In this document: piece after piece, positions 15,991 through 25,632 of the stretch
How the letters are laid out: the number at the start of each line of letters is the position of its first letter
Position numbering within the stretch: the stretch's first letter is position 1
NCBI RefSeq assembly: GCF_052076145.1
Contig: NZ_CP197246.1
Coordinates: 6,138,001-6,202,000 of the forward strand
DNA length: 64,000 bases
Reading direction: 5' to 3'
Source of the DNA: Kitasatospora sp052076145
GTDB taxonomy: Bacteria > Actinomycetota > Actinomycetes > Streptomycetales > Streptomycetaceae
Position numbers and translations under genes: made by a program
Notes under the pieces: generated by a model
Database searches by the model: none
What the model was told of the DNA's origin: nothing
Seen by the model: only the letters and a program-made list of their open reading frames with translations

Positions 15991-18900
15991 GTGACCGAGT
16001 ACTTCCCGCTCACCGCCTACCAGCGGGATGTCTGGACGGCGTGCACGGCCGGGCCGGTCTCGGCCGACTACACCATCACCGCCCATGAGCGCCTCAGCGG
16101 CCCGGTCGACCTGGACGCGCTCGTCGCGGCCGTGCGCCGGGCGGTGCTCGGGAGCGACGGGCTGCGGGCCAGGTTCGGCGAGGGCGACGACGGGCCGTAC
16201 CAGTGGACCGACCCGGTGGCTGCGGCCGCCGAGGTCGCGGTGGAGGTCGCGGAGCTGTCGGCCGAGGGCTGTCGGCGCCGCATCGAGGCCGTCCTCGCCC
16301 TGCCGATGGATCTGGCCACGGGCCCGCTGTTCCACGCCTCCGTGCTGCGGGAGGGCCCCGAGACCGCCCACCTCCTGCTGCGTGCGCACCACATTGTCGC
16401 CGACGGCTTCGCGCTCGACCTCTTCCTCAACCAGGTGCTGGCCCACTACGAGCAGCGCCAGGCCCCGAGCGAGAGCTACCGCACCACGGTCGAGCAGGAT
16501 CTCGCCTACCGCGCCTCGCCGGAGCACCGCACCGACCAGGAGTACTTCCGCGCCGCGCTGGGCGGTGCCGAGCCCACGCTCTTCACCCGCCGCCCGCAGA
16601 TCAACCCCGCCGCTTCCGGCTCCGCCGCGCGGGCCGACACCCGGCACGTCCTCGTCCTCGAACCGGAGCTGACCGCCCGCATCCGGGCCACCGGCCGGTC
16701 GGTCTTCGAGTACGTCGCTGCCGCCGTGGGCTGCTACCTCGCGCGCCTGCACGGCACCGACGAGACCGTGATCGGCGTGCCCTTCCTGAACCGCCGGACC
16801 GAACAACAGAGCCGTACGGTCGGCCAGTTCGCCAACACGCTCCCGCTGCGTATCCGGGTGGGGGAGGGCGACACCCTGACCTCGGTCGCGGAGGGGGTCG
16901 GGGCCGGGGTCAGGGAGCTGCGAAGCCACGAGCGGCTCGCCCTCGGCGACGTCCCGCGCCCCGGCCGCTCGGCCGGTCGGCGGCTCTTCGACACCACCCT
17001 CTCGTACCTCAACCTGCCGGAGCTGCCCGAGCGCGGCGGGGTGACGCGTGAGCGCACCGGTCAGCAGAACCGCCACGACGGCGATGCGCTGGCCATCCTC
17101 GTCGTCCACCACCGTGGCTCGGACACCGTCAGGATCGAACTCGACTGCGAGCCCGACGTGTTCGACGAGGAGCTGCCCCCGGCCCGGGTGGCCGGGCAGC
17201 TGCTCGCGCTGATCCGGCACGGGCTCGCCGACCCCGGCCGCCCGGCCGCGCGACTCGCCCTGCTCGACGCCGAGGGCCGGGCCGCCGCCATCCGCGCCGC
17301 GCACGGCCCGGCCGCCCCGCTGCCTGCGGATCTCACCCTGCACGGCCTCTTCGACCGGCAGGCGGAGCGCACTCCCGACCGCACCGCCGTGCGCGGTGGA
17401 GTCCTGGCCGCCGACCTCGGCTACGCCGAACTCGCTGCCCGCGCCGGGCGGGTGGCCGCCGCGCTGCGGGACGCCGGGGTGGCGGCGGAGGACCGCGTCG
17501 CCGTCCTGGTCGAGCGCGGGCCCGCGCTGCCCGCCGCCCTGCTGGGGGTGCTACGGGCCGGTGCCGCCTACGTCCCCGTCGATCCCGAGTACCCGGCCGA
17601 GCGCATCGCCTACCTGCTGCGGGACAGCGGAGCGAAGGCAGTACTGGTCGACGCCGCGACCGAACGCCTGGTGCCGGCCGGCACGTCGGCGGACGGCACG
17701 TCAGCGCTGGTGCTCAGGGTGGACGGCCCGCTGCCGGGTGGTGAGTACGCGGCGCCGGTCCCGGCGGACCACCTGGCGTACGTGATCTACACCTCCGGGT
17801 CGACGGGCCGCCCCAAGGGCGTGATGGTCGAGCACCGTTCGGTGGTCAACCGGCTGCTGTGGATGCAGCGCCGCTACCCGCTCGGCCCCGGGGACGTCGT
17901 ACTGCAGAAGACCCCGGCCTCCTTCGACGTCTCCGTCTGGGAGCTGTTCTGGTGGGCCGCCGCCGGGGCGGCCGTACACCTGCTGCCGCCCGGCGCTCAC
18001 CGCGACCCGCGCGCGATCCTCGCGGCGGTCGCCGAACAGCGCGTCACCGTCGTGCACTTCGTCCCGTCCATGCTCGGGCCGTTCCTCGACCTGCTGGACG
18101 AGGAGCCGGGCCTGCTGCCCTCCGCCGCCTCTCTCCGGTACGTGTTCTCCAGCGGCGAGGCGCTCGGGCCCGAGCTGGCGAACCGCTTCACCGCCCGGTT
18201 CGCCGCGCTGGGCAGGCCGCCGCTGCTGGTGAACCTCTACGGGCCGACCGAGGCGAGCATCGACGTCTCGTACCACGACTGTCCACCCGGCCCGGCGAGC
18301 CGGGTGCCGATCGGGCGGCCCGTCGACAACACCCGGCTGTACGTGCTGGGCCCCGGCGACGAGCCGCAACCCGACGGGGTGCCCGGAGAGTTGTGCGTCG
18401 GCGGGGTCGCCGTGGCACGCGGCTACCTCGGCCGGCCGGGCCTCACCGGCGAGCGGTTCGGCCCCGACCCGTTCGTGCCCGGCGAGCGCCTCTACCGGAC
18501 GGGGGATCTCGTACGGCGTACCGGTGGCGGCGAGTTGGAGTACCTCGGCAGGGCGGACGACCAGGTCAAGATCAGGGGCCACCGGGTGGAGCCGGGCGAA
18601 GTCCGGGCAGCGCTCGCCGCCGTGCCGGGCGTGCGGGCCGCCGTCGTCGTCGCCCGCGCCACCGCCGACCGTGGCACCCAGCTCGCCGCCTACTTCACCG
18701 CCGACAGTGACCTCGACCCGGTTGAGCTGCACCGCAGCCTCGCCCGCACCCTGCCCGCACACCTCCTGCCCGCCCACTGCCTGCGGATCGAGGCGCTGCC
18801 GCTCACACCGAACGGCAAACTCGACCGCGCCGCGCTCCCCGATCCCGACGCCGATCCAGGCGGCGATCCCGCACCAGGCGCCGGCCGGGCGCCGAGCCGT

Positions 18901-21900
18901 CCGCCGCGCAAGGGCGCCGAAGCCGTCCTGGTCGCGGTCTGGTCGGCCGTCCTCGGCACCGCCGTCGGTGTGCACGACGACTTCTACGCCCTCGGCGGCG
19001 ACTCCCTCCTCGCCCTGCGTGTCCGGGCCGAGGCTGAACGGGCCGGGCTGCGGATCGAGACCGGTGACCTGATGGCCTACCGGACGGTCGCCGCGCTCGC
19101 CGAACTCGCCACCCCCGTGGGCGGGTCCGCGCCGATGCCCGAGCCCTTCGCGCTGCTGGCGGCGGCAGACCGCCCCGGCCCGGCCGGAGCCGAGGATGCC
19201 TTCCCGCTCACCAGCCTCCAACTGGGCATGATCTACCACAGCCTGCGCGGGGGCACCGCGTACCGGGACGTGTTCCACTACCGGCTCCGGCTGCCCTGGG
19301 ACGAGGAGCACCTGCGCGCCGCGTACCGGAAGCTGACCGGCCGCCACCCGGCGCTGCGCTCCACGATCGCCCTGTCGGGCCGCTCCGAGCCGCTCCAGGT
19401 GGTGCACCCCGCCGGGCCGGGGGAGCCCGAGATCGCGCCGGTGGAGGCCGACCTCGCGGGCCACATCGAGCAACGGCGCTGCCATCGCTACGACTTCGAG
19501 GTCGGACCGCTCCACCACCTGTACGTCCGCCCAGGGTCGAACGCGGTCGACCTGGTGCTCAGCTTCCACCACGCCGTACTCGACGGTGGCAGCGTCGCCG
19601 GTCTGCTGGGCGAGCTGCTCCAGGACTACCTGCACGGCCTGGGGGCCGACACCCCGGCAGTCCCGGTCGAGCCGCCGCCCAGCCCCGCGCTGTACGCGAC
19701 CGAGGAGCTGCGCGCGGTGGCGTCGACCCGCTCGCGCGACTACTGGCGCCACAGTCTCGGCGAGGCCGGGCCGCTCCAGGTGCCGGGCTTCGCAACGGCC
19801 GTGGGGCCGGGCGGGGGCGGGCGGTTCAGCCGACTGGCCCTGCTGCCCGCCGAGTTGGACGAGCAGGTGCACGCCTTCGCGCGCTCCGCCGGGCTGCCCG
19901 TCAAGTCGCTGCTCTTCGCCGCCCACTGCCTGACCCTGCGGCTGCTCTCCGGCCGACAGGGGGAGCTCACCGGGCTCGTGGTGCACGGACGTCCGGAGCT
20001 GCCCGGCGCCGACCGGAGCGCCGGGTTGTTCCTCAACACCCTGCCCGTCCAGGTGAGTTCCACCGGCCGGAGCATGATCGAGATGGCGCGCGAGCTGTTC
20101 CGCGCCGAGCAGCTGGGGCACCCCCACCGCCACTACCCGCTGAGCCGCATCCAGGAGGACCAGGGCGGCGGAGCACTGGTCGACACCGCCTTCAACTACG
20201 TCCATCTGCACGTGCTCGACCGGGTGTTGAGCCTCCCGGAGGTCGAGCTGCTCGCCGTCCGGACCTGGGAGGAGAGCGACCTCCGGCTGCTGGTCAACGC
20301 CATCGTCAGCCCGGTCGACGGCCGCCTCCGGCTGCGGTTGGACTGCGACGGCCGCGTCCACACGCCCGAGCAGGCGGCCCTCGTCGCGGAGACCTTCCTC
20401 CGCATCCTCGAGCGGCTCGTCACCCACCCCGACGAGCCGGCCGACCTCGCCTTCCTCGCGCCGGTCGAGTCCGCCAGGCCGAACCCGAACCCGAACCCGA
20501 ACCCGAATCCGACCGAGGAGCCCCGGCCGGACCTGGCCCGCATGGTGCGTGCCCGCGCCCAGGAGCGGCCCGAGGCGATCGCCGTCGCCTTCGAGGGCTG
20601 CCGCTGGACGTACCGGCAGCTCGACCGGGCCGCCGACCTGGTCGCCCACCGGCTGCTGGAGGCCGGAGCCACCCCGGGCGCGCGGATCGGCATCGCGATG
20701 GACCGCTCGCCGGAGTACGTCGCCACCGTCCTCGGGGTGGCGCGGGCGGGCTGCGCGAGCATGCCGCTCGACACCGGCTACCCGCCCGCCCGGCTGGCGG
20801 CCATGCTGCGGATCGCCCGCCCGCTCACTGTGATCGCCCACCACCGGCACACCGGCCTGCTCGACGGCGTACCGGTGCTCCCGGCCGAGGGCCTCGCCGA
20901 CGCTGCCGGGGGTGTCCCCGAGGGCTTCGAGACGCCCGTGATCAGCCCCGACAGCACCTGCTACGTGCTCTTCACCTCCGGCTCCACCGGCGAGCCGAAG
21001 GCCGTGGCGATGCCGCACCGCGCCTTGGCCGCCCTGGTGCGCTGGCAGAACCGCATCCCGAGCGGCGATGTCGACGGCTCGACGCTCCAGTTCTCCGCAC
21101 TGGGCTTCGACGTGCACCTCCAGGAGATCTTCGCCACCCTCTGTCGCGGCAGCACGCTCCAACTCGTCAGCGAGGAGCGGCGGCTGGACTTCCCGGAGCT
21201 GCTCCGGCTGCTCGACCGGGAGGGCGTCGAGCGGGTCTTCCTCCCCTATGTGGCGCTCCAGCAGCTCGCCGAGACCTCTGCCGCACTCGGCCTGCTGCCC
21301 CGCGCGCTGCGGGTGATCGTCTCCGCCGGTGAGCAGCTGCGCGTCACGCCGGAGATCCGGCGGTTCTGCGCGGCGCTCCCCGCGCCAGGCGTGATCCTGG
21401 AGAACCAGTACGGGCCGACCGAGACCCACATCGCCACCGGCTACCAACTACCCGGCCCCCCGGCCGACTTCCCCGCCCTGCCGCCGATCGGCACGGCGGT
21501 GGACGGCAGCTCCGTGCACGTACTGGACGGGCAGCTGCGCCCGCTCCCGCCGGGGGCGACCGGTGAGATCCACCTCTCCGGCGACTGCCTCGCGGACGGC
21601 TACGAGAACCGCCCGGAGCTGACCGCCGAGCGTTTCGTCACCCTGCCGGACGGCGTCCGGGCCTACCGCACCGGCGATCTCGGCCACACCCTCCCCGGCG
21701 GCGCCGTGGTCTGCCTCGGGCGCACCGACGCCCAGGTCAAGATCCGGGGCTTCCGGATCGAACCCGCCGAGGTCGAACTCGCCCTCACCGCCACCCCCGC
21801 AGCCCGCGCGGCGGGTGTGACCGAGGCGGCCGTGGTCGCCGTCGGCGACGGACCGGCGGCGGCGCTGGTCGCCTATCTGGTGGCCCCCGAGGGTGCGGTG

Positions 21901-23175
21901 GACCTCGACGCCGTCCGCCGCGACCTGCGGGCCGGCCTGCCCGGACACATGGTCCCCACCCATCTGGAGTGCCTGCCCGCCCTGCCCCGCACCCCCAGCG
22001 GCAAGCGGGCCGACGCGGTGCTCCGGGCCCGCCCGCTGACCCGCCGCCCGGCCGGACGGCCGGAGCAGCTCAGCCCGCTGGAGCGTCAACTCGCCGAGCT
22101 GGCAGCCGAGATCCTCGGCCTCCCCGACGTCGGCCGGGACGACGACCTCTTCGACCTCGGCGCCACCTCGCTCACGGCGATGCGCCTGGTCGTGCGGATC
22201 GAGCAGCGGACGGGCGTGGCCGTCCCGGTCTCCGCACTCACGGCCGCGCCGACCGTCGCCCGGCTCGCCACCCTGGTGGGCTCGGCCGGGCCCGGCTTCG
22301 ACCCGCTCGTACCGCTGCGCACCACCGGCTCCCGCCCGCCGATCTTCCTCGCCCACCCGACCGGCGGCAACGTGCTGTGCTACCTGCCGCTGGCCCGCGC
22401 CCTGCCGCCGGACCAGCCGCTGTACGGGTTCCAGGCGGCCGGCGCGACCCCGGGCACGGTGCCGCTGCGCAGCGTCCCGGAGATCGCCCGCAGTTACGTC
22501 GCGGCGATGCGACGCGTCCGGCCGCACGGCCCGTACACCGTCGGCGGGTGGTCGTTCGGCGGGCACATCGCGTTCGAGATGGCGGCCCAACTGCGGGCCG
22601 TGGGTGAGGAGGTGGCGGAGGTGGTGCTGATCGACTCGGACGCGCTGGACCCGGCCGCCGCCCCGGAGTCGGTGGACGGGCTCTCGCTGATGACCTGGTT
22701 CTTCTGGGAGCTGCTCTGGCTGGACGGCGGTGGAGCGGTGCCCGAGCAGGCGTTCGGTGAACTGCACGATGAGGGCGAGGCGTTCGAGCGGATCAGGGAG
22801 CTGGCCGTCAGCACCGGGCTGCTCGGGGCGGACGACTCCGACGCCGTCCTGCGGGGCGTCTTCGAGATGTTCCGCGCCAACTGGGAGGCCCTGATCGGCT
22901 GGCGGCCGCAACCGGCCGCGCAGGACCTGCTGCTGATCCGCGCCGAGGGCTCGCTGCCGGAGGTACTCAAGCCGGTGCACCGGATCGCCGGGAGCCTCTA
23001 CCAGGCGAGTGACAACGGCTGGGGGCGGCTGACCACCGGGCAGGTGCGGGTGGTCGACGTCCCCGGCGACCACATGCAGCTCGTCCAGGACCCGTACGTG
23101 AAGCACGTCGCCCAGATCCTCGGCGAGCTGCCCGGCCGCCCGGCCGGTCCAACCTCTCGGAAGGCAGTGAGATGA
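15991..23175 (+). CDS. Two-module NRPS (C-A-PCP-C-A-PCP-TE), pyrrolizixenamide/legonmycin type
   Basis: 2394 residues. Order: starter C (1-430, HHIVADG), A1 (450-940, TSGSTGRPKGV), PCP1 (LGGDSLL, Ser near 1005), C2 (1045-1480, HHAVLDG), A2 (1513-2010, TSGSTGEPKAV), PCP2 (LGATSL near 2056), TE (2105-2385, GWSFGG). Specificity residues read by eye give DVWHFSLIDK for A1, one residue from the EntF serine code, and DVQFVAQIAK for A2, closest to proline codes (DVQ-[LFY]). A starter C before a serine module, then proline and a thioesterase, is the plan of PxaA and LgnB, which make N-acyl dipeptides that collapse to a bicyclic lactam on release. There is no epimerase domain and no MbtH gene. GTG 15991 has GAGGAG 5 bases upstream. 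The gene heads a six-gene overlapping operon. Confidence 0.9.
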   Translation: MTEYFPLTAYQRDVWTACTAGPVSADYTITAHERLSGPVDLDALVAAVRRAVLGSDGLRARFGEGDDGPYQWTDPVAAAAEVAVEVAELSAEGCRRRIEAVLALPMDLATGPLFHASVLREGPETAHLLLRAHHIVADGFALDLFLNQVLAHYEQRQAPSESYRTTVEQDLAYRASPEHRTDQEYFRAALGGAEPTLFTRRPQINPAASGSAARADTRHVLVLEPELTARIRATGRSVFEYVAAAVGCYLARLHGTDETVIGVPFLNRRTEQQSRTVGQFANTLPLRIRVGEGDTLTSVAEGVGAGVRELRSHERLALGDVPRPGRSAGRRLFDTTLSYLNLPELPERGGVTRERTGQQNRHDGDALAILVVHHRGSDTVRIELDCEPDVFDEELPPARVAGQLLALIRHGLADPGRPAARLALLDAEGRAAAIRAAHGPAAPLPADLTLHGLFDRQAERTPDRTAVRGGVLAADLGYAELAARAGRVAAALRDAGVAAEDRVAVLVERGPALPAALLGVLRAGAAYVPVDPEYPAERIAYLLRDSGAKAVLVDAATERLVPAGTSADGTSALVLRVDGPLPGGEYAAPVPADHLAYVIYTSGSTGRPKGVMVEHRSVVNRLLWMQRRYPLGPGDVVLQKTPASFDVSVWELFWWAAAGAAVHLLPPGAHRDPRAILAAVAEQRVTVVHFVPSMLGPFLDLLDEEPGLLPSAASLRYVFSSGEALGPELANRFTARFAALGRPPLLVNLYGPTEASIDVSYHDCPPGPASRVPIGRPVDNTRLYVLGPGDEPQPDGVPGELCVGGVAVARGYLGRPGLTGERFGPDPFVPGERLYRTGDLVRRTGGGELEYLGRADDQVKIRGHRVEPGEVRAALAAVPGVRAAVVVARATADRGTQLAAYFTADSDLDPVELHRSLARTLPAHLLPAHCLRIEALPLTPNGKLDRAALPDPDADPGGDPAPGAGRAPSRPPRKGAEAVLVAVWSAVLGTAVGVHDDFYALGGDSLLALRVRAEAERAGLRIETGDLMAYRTVAALAELATPVGGSAPMPEPFALLAAADRPGPAGAEDAFPLTSLQLGMIYHSLRGGTAYRDVFHYRLRLPWDEEHLRAAYRKLTGRHPALRSTIALSGRSEPLQVVHPAGPGEPEIAPVEADLAGHIEQRRCHRYDFEVGPLHHLYVRPGSNAVDLVLSFHHAVLDGGSVAGLLGELLQDYLHGLGADTPAVPVEPPPSPALYATEELRAVASTRSRDYWRHSLGEAGPLQVPGFATAVGPGGGGRFSRLALLPAELDEQVHAFARSAGLPVKSLLFAAHCLTLRLLSGRQGELTGLVVHGRPELPGADRSAGLFLNTLPVQVSSTGRSMIEMARELFRAEQLGHPHRHYPLSRIQEDQGGGALVDTAFNYVHLHVLDRVLSLPEVELLAVRTWEESDLRLLVNAIVSPVDGRLRLRLDCDGRVHTPEQAALVAETFLRILERLVTHPDEPADLAFLAPVESARPNPNPNPNPNPTEEPRPDLARMVRARAQERPEAIAVAFEGCRWTYRQLDRAADLVAHRLLEAGATPGARIGIAMDRSPEYVATVLGVARAGCASMPLDTGYPPARLAAMLRIARPLTVIAHHRHTGLLDGVPVLPAEGLADAAGGVPEGFETPVISPDSTCYVLFTSGSTGEPKAVAMPHRALAALVRWQNRIPSGDVDGSTLQFSALGFDVHLQEIFATLCRGSTLQLVSEERRLDFPELLRLLDREGVERVFLPYVALQQLAETSAALGLLPRALRVIVSAGEQLRVTPEIRRFCAALPAPGVILENQYGPTETHIATGYQLPGPPADFPALPPIGTAVDGSSVHVLDGQLRPLPPGATGEIHLSGDCLADGYENRPELTAERFVTLPDGVRAYRTGDLGHTLPGGAVVCLGRTDAQVKIRGFRIEPAEVELALTATPAARAAGVTEAAVVAVGDGPAAALVAYLVAPEGAVDLDAVRRDLRAGLPGHMVPTHLECLPALPRTPSGKRADAVLRARPLTRRPAGRPEQLSPLERQLAELAAEILGLPDVGRDDDLFDLGATSLTAMRLVVRIEQRTGVAVPVSALTAAPTVARLATLVGSAGPGFDPLVPLRTTGSRPPIFLAHPTGGNVLCYLPLARALPPDQPLYGFQAAGATPGTVPLRSVPEIARSYVAAMRRVRPHGPYTVGGWSFGGHIAFEMAAQLRAVGEEVAEVVLIDSDALDPAAAPESVDGLSLMTWFFWELLWLDGGGAVPEQAFGELHDEGEAFERIRELAVSTGLLGADDSDAVLRGVFEMFRANWEALIGWRPQPAAQDLLLIRAEGSLPEVLKPVHRIAGSLYQASDNGWGRLTTGQVRVVDVPGDHMQLVQDPYVKHVAQILGELPGRPAGPTSRKAVR
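20481..20510. repeat. GAACCC hexanucleotide repeat in the NRPS linker
   Basis: About four exact GAACCC units plus one degenerate copy encode an Asn-Pro run between C2 and A2. It is a flexible inter-domain linker. Confidence 0.85.
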
Positions 23176-24422
23176 CCACCGACGGCCGCAGCAGGAAGGC
23201 CCTCGTGATCGGCGCGGGCATCGGTGGTCTGGCCACCGCGGTCGCGCTGCGACGCGTCGGCCTCGAGGTCGAAGTGTACGAGCGCGCTGCTGAGTTGAAG
23301 CCGGCCGGGTTCGGCATCTCGGTCGGCTCCAACGCGGTCCGGGCGCTCGGCACGCTCGGTCTCGACCTCGGGCTGGAGCGCCGGGGCCGGATCGTCGAGC
23401 ACATGGAGTTCATGACCCCGGACGGCCGCCGGCTGTTCGAGCTGCCGCACGCCGAGGTCGACCGGGAGGCCGGTGCGCCCAGCATCTGCCTCTATCGGGG
23501 CGATCTTCAGGCGGCGCTGCGCGAGGCCGCCGACGACTGCCCGATCGTGCTCGGGGCGACGGCCGAGAGCTACCAGCGCTACGCGCGGGACGGCGAAGCC
23601 GACGGCGTCCGCGTCCGGTTCGCCGACGGCAGCGAGGCGCACGGCGACCTGCTGGTCGGCGCCGACGGCATCAACTCGGTGATCCGGGCCCAGGTCACCG
23701 GCGCCGGGCCGACGCCCACCCGGTACGGCGGGTTCATCTGCTGGATGGCCGTCGCCCGGATCGGCCACCCGCGCCTCACCCCCGGGTTCAGCGGGCACTA
23801 CTGGGGAGACGGCCGCCGGTTCGGCATCCACGACGTCGGGCACGGCCGGATCTACTGGTGGGGCAGCCTGAACCTGCCCGAGGCGGCGGCCCGGAGCTGC
23901 ACCACCGACAAGCGCGAGATCCTGCGGACCTTCCCCGGCTGGGCCGAGGAGATCGCCGCGCTGGTCGAGGCCACCCCGCAGGAGGACATCATGGCCGTCC
24001 CCTGCCAGGACCGGCCCTTCCTGGAGAGTTGGGGCGACGGGCCGGTGACGCTGCTCGGCGACGCGGCGCACCCCATGCTGCCGAGCCTCGCCCAGGGCGG
24101 CAGCTCCGCCATCGAGGACGCCGTCGTGCTGGCCGGGCGCCTCGCCGACGCCGACCGCCTCGGCGGCACCCTCGCCGCGCTGCGGATCTACGAGGACACC
24201 CAACGCGAACGCACCCGCAGCATGGTCGAGGTCTCCCGGTCGATGGCCCGCCTGGAGCAGGTGCAGGGCGCGGTGCCGCGCCTGCTCCGCGACACCGCCG
24301 CCCGGCTGGTGCCCCGCCGCGCACTGGCCGGCCTGCTGCGCCGGACGCTGGTCTACCCGGGCGCCGACCACCCGGTCCGGCTCCCAACCAACCCCCTCCC
24401 CGTCACCCGGAGTTCCCTGTGA
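23172..24422 (+). CDS. FAD-dependent monooxygenase (PxaB/LgnC-like candidate)
   Basis: 416 residues of the p-hydroxybenzoate-hydroxylase class. It shows all three flavin motifs: VIGAGIGGLATAVALRR, the central DLLVGADGINSVIR, and LLGDAAHPMLPSLAQGG. In pyrrolizixenamide and legonmycin biosynthesis, the enzyme encoded next to the NRPS is an FAD monooxygenase that performs Baeyer-Villiger oxidation of the bicyclic dipeptide and so contracts it to a pyrrolizidine. Position and class fit; sequence identity could not be tested. The start ATG overlaps the NRPS stop (ATGA), which indicates tight translational coupling. Confidence 0.85.
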   Translation: MTTDGRSRKALVIGAGIGGLATAVALRRVGLEVEVYERAAELKPAGFGISVGSNAVRALGTLGLDLGLERRGRIVEHMEFMTPDGRRLFELPHAEVDREAGAPSICLYRGDLQAALREAADDCPIVLGATAESYQRYARDGEADGVRVRFADGSEAHGDLLVGADGINSVIRAQVTGAGPTPTRYGGFICWMAVARIGHPRLTPGFSGHYWGDGRRFGIHDVGHGRIYWWGSLNLPEAAARSCTTDKREILRTFPGWAEEIAALVEATPQEDIMAVPCQDRPFLESWGDGPVTLLGDAAHPMLPSLAQGGSSAIEDAVVLAGRLADADRLGGTLAALRIYEDTQRERTRSMVEVSRSMARLEQVQGAVPRLLRDTAARLVPRRALAGLLRRTLVYPGADHPVRLPTNPLPVTRSSL

Positions 24423-24847
24423 CCCACCCCGCCGACGCCAAGGAAACCGTCCAGCGCTACCTGCGGGCGATCGCCGAGCGCGACGCCCCAGCCGTCATCG
24501 AACTCCTCGCCGAGGACGCCGAGTTCTGGATCTCCGGCGAGCACGCCGTCTCCGGCTCCTTCCGGGGCCGCGACGCGGTGCTCGGCGGATTCCTTCTCCC
24601 CATGGGCGAGTTGTTCGACCCGGAGGCCGACTACACCATCGACGTCAGCAGCCTGATCGCCGACGGGGACAAGGTCGCCGTCGAGTGCGTCTCCCGCTCC
24701 GTCACCCGGGCCGGGCGCCCCTACGAGAACCACATCGTCTCCGTCTACACCGTCCGCGACCAGCAGATCGCGGGCATGCGCGAGTACTTCGACACCCAGC
24801 ACTTCGCCGAGGCGACGGCTCCGCGCAGTGACGCGGCGAGCGAATGA
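24419..24847 (+). CDS. SnoaL-like (NTF2-fold) protein of the NRPS operon
   Basis: 142 residues with the SnoaL pattern: VQRYLRAIAERDAPAVIELL, then LAEDAEFWISG, FRGRDAVLGGFL and the C-terminal MREYFDTQHFAEA. SnoaL-fold enzymes include cyclases, isomerases and hydratases of natural-product pathways, so it may close or isomerise a ring on the NRPS product. It is paralogous to the gene at 12437-12889. The GTG start overlaps the monooxygenase stop (GTGA), and the stop overlaps the methyltransferase start (ATGA). Confidence 0.75.
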   Translation: MTHPADAKETVQRYLRAIAERDAPAVIELLAEDAEFWISGEHAVSGSFRGRDAVLGGFLLPMGELFDPEADYTIDVSSLIADGDKVAVECVSRSVTRAGRPYENHIVSVYTVRDQQIAGMREYFDTQHFAEATAPRSDAASE

Positions 24848-25632
24848 TCCGCACGGCACCGGCGGCCCGGCGGGAGGAGACGAGGGACGGCTACTACCGT
24901 GCCGAGGGCGCGGCCGCGATCATGAGCGTGGCGCACTTCCCCGACGAGGTGCTGACCTTCCTGCAGATGGAGTGCCTGACGGCCTTCCGCGCGACCCGGC
25001 GGCGCCGCTGCGACGCGATCGCCGAGCTCGGGTGCTTCGACGGCCGGGCCCTGGAGGTCGCCCGCGCGGCGGGCATCCGCTACCTCGGCATCGACGTCAA
25101 CCAGGATGCGATCACCGCCCTGCGGGCCCGGATCGCCGCCGAGGGCCTCGACGGATCGGCCACCGCCCTGACCGCCGACGTGCAGGACAGCGAGGACTGG
25201 CTCGCGGCGATACCCGGCCAACGGCCCCTGGTCGTCCTCCCGTTCAACCTGCTGGGCAACTTCACCGAGCCGGAGCGGGTGCTCGCCAGGCTGCGTACGC
25301 TGCCCGGCGCCGCGCTGATCTCCGTCTTCAACGCGGAGCCCTCGACCACGGCCCTGCGGCACGCCTACTACACCCGCTGCGGCACCGCCCTCGAGCAGAC
25401 GGAGGGCCGCTTCGGCGGGGTGCTCTTCCGTAGCTCCCAGGGCTTCCGCTCCGAGTCCTTCAACAGGGCGGGCCTCGACCGGCTGCTGAAGCAGTGCGGC
25501 CTGCGGATCGCGGCCGAGACCTCCAACCGGCTCGGCCGCTGTCTCACCGTGCACGCCGACGACACCGTGCACGCGGACGTCACCGTGCCCGCCGACCAGG
25601 ACAGTCAGCACCGACGGGAGACCACCCCATGA
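24844..25632 (+). CDS. Class I SAM-dependent methyltransferase
   Basis: 262 residues. The SAM-binding motif is AIAELGCFDGRALEVA, followed by YLGIDVNQDAITAL and a motif II region VVLPFNLLGNF. The NLLGNF segment resembles small-molecule N- or O-methyltransferases, but the acceptor cannot be told. It is embedded in the NRPS operon with overlaps on both sides (ATGA at 24844 and at 25629), so it probably methylates the NRPS-derived product. The last 20 residues are a polar, repetitive tail (DDTVHADVTVPADQD). Confidence 0.8.
   Translation: MIRTAPAARREETRDGYYRAEGAAAIMSVAHFPDEVLTFLQMECLTAFRATRRRRCDAIAELGCFDGRALEVARAAGIRYLGIDVNQDAITALRARIAAEGLDGSATALTADVQDSEDWLAAIPGQRPLVVLPFNLLGNFTEPERVLARLRTLPGAALISVFNAEPSTTALRHAYYTRCGTALEQTEGRFGGVLFRSSQGFRSESFNRAGLDRLLKQCGLRIAAETSNRLGRCLTVHADDTVHADVTVPADQDSQHRRETTP

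Noticed and set aside
17701..21447. Minus-strand open frame of 1248 codons
   Set aside because: It is antisense to the NRPS. Its composition (Arg, Gly, Val, His, Gln rich, no domain pattern) is that of the shadow frame of a GC-rich gene, and it has no ribosome site.
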